51,618 bases of DNA from an uncultured Collinsella sp. (lineage in GTDB: Bacteria; Actinomycetota; Coriobacteriia; Coriobacteriales; Coriobacteriaceae). Each line of letters opens with the position of its first letter. The stretch's first letter is position 1. The translations under genes and the position numbers were made by a program. The notes under the pieces are model-generated. The model searched no databases. It was given only the letters and a program-made list of their open reading frames with translations, and had not been told where the DNA came from. The stretch spans positions 1-51,618 of the forward strand of contig URVZ01000004.1 of assembly GCA_900551365.1 (NCBI GenBank), given 5' to 3'. Positions 46,682 to 51,618 of this stretch are shown one piece after another.

Positions 46682-47161
46682 GCGCGAGCCGAGTCCGCAA
46701 ACATCGCATCGATCGACGATGGGTCGCTCGACGCGCTGCTCGACGAGGAGGCGTCCAAGCTTGTCGGGGCCGAGCGCTATGAGAGGACGGCGGGCCGGGA
46801 GGCCTACCGCGGCGGCCACTACGCGAGAAAGCTCGTCACGGGCGCCAGGGAAGTCGAGCTCAGCGTGTCGAAGCTCCGCGGGGCAGCCGCTAGGACGATG
46901 CGCGACGGGTTCGCCGAGACGCTTGCCTACACGGAATTCCCGCCGGATCGCTGGAGCCAGATTAGGACGAGCGACGGGATCGAGCGCATCAACCGCGAGA
47001 TCAGGAGGAAGACGAGGGTCGTCGGGACCTTCCCGGACGGCAACTCGGCCCTCATGCTGGTGACGGCGAGGCTGAAGTACATAGTGGAGCACGAGCGGGG
47101 CAAGAGGAGGCACCTGGATATGTCGAATCTGGACGAGATGGACGAACTGAAAGGAAAGTAG
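46682..47161 (+). pseudogene. IS256-type (mutator) transposase with internal deletion
   Basis: N-terminal part LVGAERYERTAGREAYRGGHYARKL runs directly, in frame, into the C-terminal part FAETLAYTEFPPDRWSQIRTSDGIERINREIRRKTRVVG. Both match IS256-family transposases, but the middle several hundred residues with the DDE catalytic site are missing. There is no start codon at the N-terminus. Possible element ends: CACAAATTGAC near 46598 and AATTTGCAAAAGAATCTTGAC near 47200, similar when inverted. Cannot transpose itself. Confidence 0.8.
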
Positions 47162-47224
47162 GAGGGCTAGAAGAGGACGGGGCCGAGGACAGCAAAATCA
47201 ATTTGCAAAAGAATCTTGACGGTA

Positions 47225-47490
47225 CCCCTCCCCAACATTCCCCAGAAAGTTCGCTGATGTTGACTGGGGTTCTCGTAAAATAAACCCCAACAAAATATGT
47301 GCGGAGTGCTGGCCTGGAGCTGCCTCCGGACCCCATTGGCTGCTTACCGAGAGTCTCCGCTATGAAACGACCCCTTTACTACCTGCTCTGCGCGATCGCG
47401 TGCATGTCCATGGTCAGCTCCGCGATGCCTATGCCAGCCATCACGGAGGCCATCCAGCCTCAGGCAACCGCGAAGCAGCAGGCGCAGGCC
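47225..47490 (+). repeat. direct repeat, copy 1 (promoter and signal-peptide region)
   Basis: About 265 bp nearly identical to 49646-49912. It spans an upstream region (GAAAGTTCGCTGATGTTGAC...) and the first about 40 codons of a secreted protein. Offset to the second copy is 2422 bp. Confidence 0.85.
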
Positions 47491-47508
47491 GTAAACAACA
47501 CAAACTGA
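47362..47508 (+). pseudogene. truncated copy of the secreted transglutaminase-like protein gene
   Basis: 48 codons: a signal peptide MKRPLYYLLCAIACMSM and a short Gln/Ala stretch, then a stop. It is the same start as the full gene at 49784, so it is the 5' stub of a duplicated gene whose body has been lost. Confidence 0.75.
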
Positions 47509-47631
47509 CGAACCAATTGCCGACATGAACGATTTCGTCCCTGCCGGCATTTAAGCAGGGAGAAAGATTTGGCAATATTGTCCATTATCTAACTGATTCA
47601 ATAGCGGAATGAAGCCTGCAGCAGGGGCCAA

Positions 47632-47896
47632 ATTCGGAAGTAAGCGGCAAATCCAAAACCTGCCAAGCACACCGGAATGCCACAACGCTTCTACCTGCGT
47701 TTTCTTTACGCAAAAACGGCGGTGTGCTCGAGGATTCTAGAATTTGCCGCATACTTCCGGCGGGCAATTCCGAAAGTGCGGTGAAAAACCGAGAACTGCC
47801 GACCAGACCCCTGTTTTAAGCTTCGACGACCTGCGGTTTTGTTACCGAAAATCGAGTTGCGCTCGGCGGTTTCCGATTTTTCCCCGCACTTCCGGA
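47632..47896. repeat. two adjacent long imperfect hairpins in a gene-free region
   Basis: Hairpin A: ATTCGGAAGTAAGCGGCAAAT (47632-47652) against 47742-47762, with an inner AGCACACCG / CGGTGTGCT stem. Hairpin B: 35-nt arms at 47767-47801 and 47862-47896, 29 of 35 positions pairing. Both carry a CCGCANACTTCCGG-type arm, so they may be two copies of one element. The gap 47509-48096 otherwise holds no gene I can support. Confidence 0.6.
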
Positions 47897-47971
47897 AAAA
47901 CGCGGTAAAAGCGAGTGTCTGAAGCGGAAACACGACAATTGCTCCTCGGAAAACAGCCCACTAAACGCAAA

Positions 47972-47989
47972 AACCGCCTTTCGGCGGTT
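47972..47989 (-). terminator. terminator of the toxin-antitoxin-chaperone operon
   Basis: AACCGCC / GGCGGTT with a GAAA tetraloop on the minus strand and a following T-run (TTTTTG), about 110 nt past the SecB-like gene. Confidence 0.75.
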
Positions 47990-48096
47990 CCCACGGACCA
48001 AGCCGGACGTACCGTCGCTAGGCCTCATCAAGGGTTACTTTACGGAAGAGTCGGGCTGTGATCAATCATTTTTCAGGTTTGGGGACAAAGGTCGAG

Positions 48097-48522
48097 CTAC
48101 ATAGAAAAGCTGATCTGTGGCAGATAAAGCGGCCCCCATACCCCACCGGCAGCAACATTCTCAATGATGCCCTTTGCAAAGGAATACAGGTCTTGCATGC
48201 CGAAGCTAAGCGCCTCCCTATCAAATGCCTCATCGTCTAAATCAGACGGAGCACGATAGATACCGGACACGGATATTTCGGAACGATAATAGTGGCCCTC
48301 ATCACTGGGAATGAGCTCTATGACAAGGTTGAGCTGCCGAAATCTAACTCCGTTTTCATCAAAGAAGGCACTCGTTATGTCATTTCTAACGTTAAACTCA
48401 CCGTCTGACTTATTAACTCCCTCCTTCGGGGCCATTCCGCCATCAAATGAAAACCTATCGACTTTTTTAGACACGCATGTAATCGACGAAGACTCAATGC
48501 GCTGCTTCTTCAACGAGTCCAT
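48097..48522 (-). CDS. SecB-like chaperone of a TAC system
   Basis: The product is 141 aa. Its C-terminal half follows the SecB pattern: FRQLNLVIELIPSDEGHYYRSEISVSGIYR corresponds to the central beta strands, and LYSFAKGIIENVAAGGVWGPLYLPQISF to SecB FPYARxxIxxLxxRGGFPxLxLxPVNF. It begins directly after the antitoxin stop (TAAATG), so the two are translationally coupled. In TAC systems a SecB-like protein protects and folds the antitoxin. General SecB export function is unlikely in a Gram-positive. Confidence 0.75.
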   Translation of the reverse strand: MDSLKKQRIESSSITCVSKKVDRFSFDGGMAPKEGVNKSDGEFNVRNDITSAFFDENGVRFRQLNLVIELIPSDEGHYYRSEISVSGIYRAPSDLDDEAFDREALSFGMQDLYSFAKGIIENVAAGGVWGPLYLPQISFSM

Positions 48523-49035
48523 TTACATCTCCAATCGGAAGGAATTCTCATCAACCAAAGGATCAGAATCCCTATAAGCAGGGGCTTTTCCTCCTGGTAT
48601 TACAGACAAAAGCGGCGAGCTAAGAGTTGCGGTCCTCTCATGGAGAGCCAAGCCCAGGTATTCGCGCGCCTCGGGAACATCGCGAATGAGCCTCATAAGG
48701 ATATTGGCAGTAACAGTCTGCTGAGACGCTCCGTTCTCCCATCGAGATGACGTTGGTTTTGAAACTCCTAAAAGTGACTCAAATTCATGCTGAGTTAAGC
48801 CTAGATCTGAGCGCAAATGCTTTATTTCCGAGGGAGATAGAAGCTCATGAGCCTTGGCGTATTGCGCGGCAAGCGCATGGGCGAGTTTAGTCGCCTCCGC
48901 AGCGGTCATTTCATCATTGCCGCACTCACAAATATAATGCCCAATTCCTTCAACAGTAATTTTCTCGCCACGGTAAATTTCAGTCATTGGCGCCGTGGTA
49001 AATTGCATTTCCTTGCCACATTCCATGCAACGCAT
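48523..49035 (-). CDS. MqsA/YgiT-like antitoxin with C-terminal extension
   Basis: The product is 170 aa. N-terminal zinc site Cys3, Cys6, Cys36, Cys38 (MRCMEC, YICEC), about residues 3-40. HTH domain about 68-125 (SDLGLTQHEFESLLGVSKPTSSRWENG). E. coli MqsA ends near residue 131; the extra tail HERTATLSS...NSFRLEM (131-170) is where a chaperone-addiction segment is expected in TAC antitoxins. The start ATG at 49035 has AAAGGAGG upstream. Lies 10 nt after the toxin gene. Confidence 0.85.
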   Translation of the reverse strand: MRCMECGKEMQFTTAPMTEIYRGEKITVEGIGHYICECGNDEMTAAEATKLAHALAAQYAKAHELLSPSEIKHLRSDLGLTQHEFESLLGVSKPTSSRWENGASQQTVTANILMRLIRDVPEAREYLGLALHERTATLSSPLLSVIPGGKAPAYRDSDPLVDENSFRLEM

Positions 49036-49045
49036 GACTCCTCCT

Positions 49046-49393
49046 TTAATGAATATATCCATCGATGTTCGCAGACAAGACGTTTAAATGCGCCTTGCCT
49101 TCAGAATCGATTGAAAACTTAACGTACCAATCCTCACATTCAAAATCCCGACAAACATAGACGTCTGCGTAAACATCGTGCAAAGGCCCATCCATATCGA
49201 GTGCGATGGATTTCCTGAAATCGCTGGGCTTTAGGTAATCAAATAGATCGGCGAGAAAACGATCAATATCCAAATAGCCATAGTGGTTGATCAGGTGCCT
49301 GCGCACCTTGCCGTTTACAACCATCTCTCCCGAGCAGGCCAAGGATTTGGCCTCGTCTAGAGAATATGTCGGCCGAAACTTGGTTCGGTTCAT
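49046..49393 (-). CDS. MqsR-like toxin (predicted mRNA endoribonuclease)
   Basis: The product is 115 aa. Matches MqsR in order: TYSLDEAKSLACSGEM, LKPSDFRKSI (E. coli SDFYKSM with Lys56), LHDVY (WQDVY) and WYVKFSI (VYLKIT with Tyr81). The Gln68 position reads His here. MqsR cleaves mRNA independently of the ribosome. First gene of the operon; start ATG 49393 with AAGGGG upstream; promoter and operator immediately before. Confidence 0.8.
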   Translation of the reverse strand: MNRTKFRPTYSLDEAKSLACSGEMVVNGKVRRHLINHYGYLDIDRFLADLFDYLKPSDFRKSIALDMDGPLHDVYADVYVCRDFECEDWYVKFSIDSEGKAHLNVLSANIDGYIH

Positions 49394-49403
49394 GAGCACC
49401 CCT

Positions 49404-49424
49404 TAGTTAGCATCATGCTAACTA
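49404..49424. promoter_or_regulatory. operator of the toxin-antitoxin-chaperone operon
   Basis: A perfect 21-bp palindrome with arms TAGTTAGCAT and ATGCTAACTA around one central base, overlapping the end of the -10 element. The antitoxin HTH domain is the likely ligand. Confidence 0.75.
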
Positions 49425-49449
49425 TATTCGTATAGTCGCCAATTGGCAA
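49421..49449 (-). promoter_or_regulatory. promoter of the toxin-antitoxin-chaperone operon
   Basis: TTGCCA (49444-49449) and TATAGT (49421-49426) with a 17-bp spacer on the minus strand; the operator palindrome covers the -10 end and the start region. Confidence 0.7.
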
Positions 49450-49488
49450 CTACATTCAGCGCACCAACGTAAGCGATCGACCGGATGG

Positions 49489-49625
49489 CGTCTTAGGCCC
49501 GACAAATACAACTCTGACTGCATAATCGAAGAGCACAAGCGTACAGAGCTAGACCCAGAGCGTAGCCTTACAGACTATTTCTAGAAGGTGCCCGTGTCGA
49601 GTCTCGCGGCGCAAATCACAACGTC
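49489..49625 (+). repeat. right copy of the diverged repeat flanking the island
   Basis: Encodes LRPDKYNSDCIIEEHKRTELD, then SLTDYF and a stop (49582-49584). Similar to 39856-40000 at the other side of the island. No start codon or ribosome binding site is evident; probably a gene end or a noncoding relic. Confidence 0.45.
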
Positions 49626-49645
49626 GACGACGGACCGCCGCCCCT

Positions 49646-49912
49646 CCCCTCCCCAACAATCCCCCAGAAAGTTCGCTGATGTTGACTGGGGTTCCCGTAA
49701 AATAATCCCCAACAAAATATGTGCGGAGTGCTGGCCTGGAGCTGCCTTCGAACCCTATTGGCTGCTCACCGAGAGGCTCCGCTATGAAACGACCCCTTTA
49801 CTACCTGCTCTGCGCAATCGCGTGCACGTCCATGGTCGGCGCGACGTTGCCCATGGCAGCCATTGCGGAGGCGATTCAGCCTCAAGAAAGCGCCGAGCAG
49901 CAGGCGCGATTC
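49646..49912 (+). repeat. direct repeat, copy 2 (promoter and signal-peptide region)
   Basis: Near-identical to 47225-47490; here followed by the complete secreted-protein gene. Confidence 0.85.
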
Positions 49913-51618
49913 GACACCACGAACAGCGACGCAGGCAAGGCCGAAGACGGCACCAACACAAATGCGACAGCAGATACCGCAGAGGACGGCACCGCAACAT
50001 CCACCGGCACCAGCGCAGCCAACACGGAAAGCGCTGACGGCGCCACCGCCACACCCGGCACCCCCACCCCATCCCTCCGCGCCCAAGCCACCCCCGCGCC
50101 CGCCGCAATCTCCACCACGTCACAAACCACCTACGCCCACTCCGCCACGGCAAGCCAAAACGGCGTCACCTTCACCGTCTCGTGGAACGACGCCCCGGCG
50201 GGCACCGCGACGACCTTCCACGTAACCCAGACCAACGGCTCGTCCCGGGCCAAGGCGCGCATGGACGTACCCACCTACTGGGACGGCGGCAGCCATGAAA
50301 GCATCTGCGACCCGTCGCGCCCGGCATGGGGCAGCTACTACAACCTGGGCGCCACCGGCCACGACTTTACCTTTGACTTCACGGCATCGGGCACGTACCG
50401 CATCTACTTCTACTTTATGGACTACGACAGATACGACCCCCAAAACGACAAGGGGATCTATTACCTGCGCACCACCGCGGAGGTGACCGTAAACGACGCC
50501 GCCCGCCCAAGCGTCACGCAGATCGTCAACAACGCCGTGGCCCAGTGCAGGCAAGAGACAAACGGCTCGGAATACGACATGGCGCTGTGGCCCCACGACT
50601 GGACGCTCGACCAGCTGGAGTACGACCACAGCCTCAACTGGTGCTCGGCTGAAAGCGGCCTCACGCGCCACCAGGGCATCTGCGAGAGCTACCAGCGCAT
50701 CTACTCCAAGCTCCTTGACGCCGCGGGCATCGCCAACGGCCGCATCACCGGCAACGGCCACACCTGGAACGCCGTAAAGATCGACGGCAAATGGTGCCAG
50801 ATGGATCTAACCTGGGACGACACCAGCGACAACTGGTACGGAGACCTGGACCAGCGCCATCTGTACTTTGGCCTGACCGATGAGCTCATGGCAATCGCCC
50901 ACTCCGACCACACGGCTAACTACCAGAAGGACGGCTACGCCTACCGCTCGACCGACCTGTCCAACAATTACTTTGTGCGAAATGGCAAGGCCGATGAATG
51001 GGCAAAGAAATATGCCGACCGCATTCAGCAGCATCTGGACGCCAAAGAAGAGAGCTTTTCCATCAATGCTGACAATCAATCTTTCCCGCCGAGCATCTCG
51101 GGGATTCAGAATGGGATCATTGCGTATGCGATGAATCTGAGAGAGTGGAAGACTGAAACTGACCAAGCAGATCTAAAAGCGGCATCAATAGTCACCACAC
51201 AAACCAGCACTACTTGGATTGCTACGTTCAAATTCACGGCAAAGTTCTTGCAAATCAAACCAGCCGCTACACCGGTTTTGCCCAACGGAATGTATTCCAT
51301 ATACTCATGCCTCGACCAATCAAAAGCCCTAGACGTCCGCATGGAGTCGAAGAACGATAGGGCGAATGTACAGCTCTGGCAAGATCACGGCGGCAGACAA
51401 CAAAAGGTCAACCTCCAAATCCAAAACGACGGCACCTATCTTATTACGTTCGTTCATTCAGGAAAAGCGCTGTCTGCTGAATCAAGTCGTGATGGATCGA
51501 ATGTTAGTCAGTCAAATATAGATGGGGTTGATTTCCGATCTCAGCCGAACACATTAGGCGGACAGGCCGTTCCCGCAGCTAGCCGAACGCCCCCGAGGCC
51601 CCATCCGGGCCCCGGGGG
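49784..51618 (+). CDS. secreted transglutaminase-like protein with ricin-type lectin domain, C-terminus cut by window edge
   Basis: 611 codons visible. Signal peptide 1-29 (MKRPLYYLLCAIACTSMVGA...AIAEA), a Thr/Ala-rich linker to about 105, a beta-domain, then a transglutaminase-like protease/transferase core with Cys300 (GICESYQ), His326 (GHTWNAV) and Asp341 (MDLTWDD) in the usual order. Near 505-580 the sequence GMYSIYSCLDQSKALDVR...NVQLWQ resembles a ricin-type trefoil repeat. Likely a cell-surface or secreted enzyme. The last 70 bases become very GC-rich and may not belong to the gene. Weak ribosome binding site (GAGAGG). The 5' end is duplicated at 47362. Confidence 0.75.
   Translation, partial: MKRPLYYLLCAIACTSMVGATLPMAAIAEAIQPQESAEQQARFDTTNSDAGKAEDGTNTNATADTAEDGTATSTGTSAANTESADGATATPGTPTPSLRAQATPAPAAISTTSQTTYAHSATASQNGVTFTVSWNDAPAGTATTFHVTQTNGSSRAKARMDVPTYWDGGSHESICDPSRPAWGSYYNLGATGHDFTFDFTASGTYRIYFYFMDYDRYDPQNDKGIYYLRTTAEVTVNDAARPSVTQIVNNAVAQCRQETNGSEYDMALWPHDWTLDQLEYDHSLNWCSAESGLTRHQGICESYQRIYSKLLDAAGIANGRITGNGHTWNAVKIDGKWCQMDLTWDDTSDNWYGDLDQRHLYFGLTDELMAIAHSDHTANYQKDGYAYRSTDLSNNYFVRNGKADEWAKKYADRIQQHLDAKEESFSINADNQSFPPSISGIQNGIIAYAMNLREWKTETDQADLKAASIVTTQTSTTWIATFKFTAKFLQIKPAATPVLPNGMYSIYSCLDQSKALDVRMESKNDRANVQLWQDHGGRQQKVNLQIQNDGTYLITFVHSGKALSAESSRDGSNVSQSNIDGVDFRSQPNTLGGQAVPAASRTPPRPHPGPG
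51590..51618. repeat. GC-rich inverted repeat at the window end
   Basis: CCCCCGAGGCCC / GGGCCCCGGGGG, 12-bp arms with one mismatch and a 5-nt centre. Contig edges often fall on such structures or on insertion-sequence ends. Confidence 0.5.

Noticed and set aside
47706..48031. Two minus-strand frames of 71-75 codons
   Set aside because: Encoded largely by the arms of the long hairpins, with repetitive Arg/Ser/Phe-rich translations and no ribosome binding site.
39714..49640. CRISPR array or prophage
   Set aside because: No regular repeat-spacer pattern, no cas genes, and no phage structural, integrase or lysis genes in the island.
49766..50153. Minus-strand open frames over the start of the secreted protein
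   Set aside because: Gly/Cys/Val low-complexity translations opposite a Thr/Ala-rich linker; the plus-strand gene with signal peptide explains the region.

Overview
The window looks like a contig from a high-GC Gram-positive bacterium, most likely an actinobacterium of class Coriobacteriia (Collinsella or a close relative). This is inferred from the GC-rich codon use, ribosome binding sites of the AGGAGG type, gene orders and protein similarity judged by eye. No rRNA gene or other taxonomic marker was searched.

The first 39.7 kb is ordinary chromosome, almost all on the minus strand. In transcription order (right to left) it holds three blocks. (1) A sucrose locus: a LacI-type regulator, a PTS EIIBC and a GH32 sucrose-6-phosphate hydrolase. 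It is followed by a degenerate Cys/Met-type PLP protein, a convergent ModE-like regulator, guaB and leuS. (2) A continuous information-processing block: rimP, nusA, infB, rbfA, a DHH phosphoesterase, truB, ribF, dnaG and rpoD, headed by a clear promoter and a leader terminator. A tRNA-Asn follows. (3) An envelope, lipid and secretion block: Asp23 protein, FakA-like kinase, recG, rsmD, coaD, a coiled-coil protein, DUF177, rpmF, plsX, acpP, rnc, smc, ftsY and ffh. A plus-strand DUF134/NifX gene separates ffh from thyA and a truncated folA at the left edge.

From about 39.75 to 49.6 kb the sequence changes: AT-richer, many decayed fragments, both strands in use, no housekeeping genes. This accessory island contains short relics; a small operon of a zinc-ribbon protein and an uncharacterised 273-aa protein, followed by a membrane/zinc protein; a large SF1-type helicase broken by one in-frame stop codon; an internally deleted IS256-type transposase; a truncated copy of a secreted-protein gene; two long imperfect hairpins; and a complete three-gene operon read as an MqsR-like toxin, an MqsA-like antitoxin with an extra C-terminal tail, and a SecB-like chaperone. 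That last operon fits a toxin-antitoxin-chaperone (TAC) system and is the most interesting system in the window. It has its own promoter, a palindromic operator and a terminator.

The right end holds a secreted transglutaminase-like protein with a probable ricin-type lectin domain. Its promoter and signal-peptide region is duplicated 2.4 kb upstream, and the gene runs off the contig into a GC-rich inverted repeat.

Other points of note: an intrinsic terminator in the rimP-nusA leader, a Cys/His tail on NusA, an internal ribosome binding site inside the DUF134/NifX fusion, a PLP-family protein with Arg where the Schiff-base Lys should be, and a 118-bp palindrome immediately upstream of leuS.
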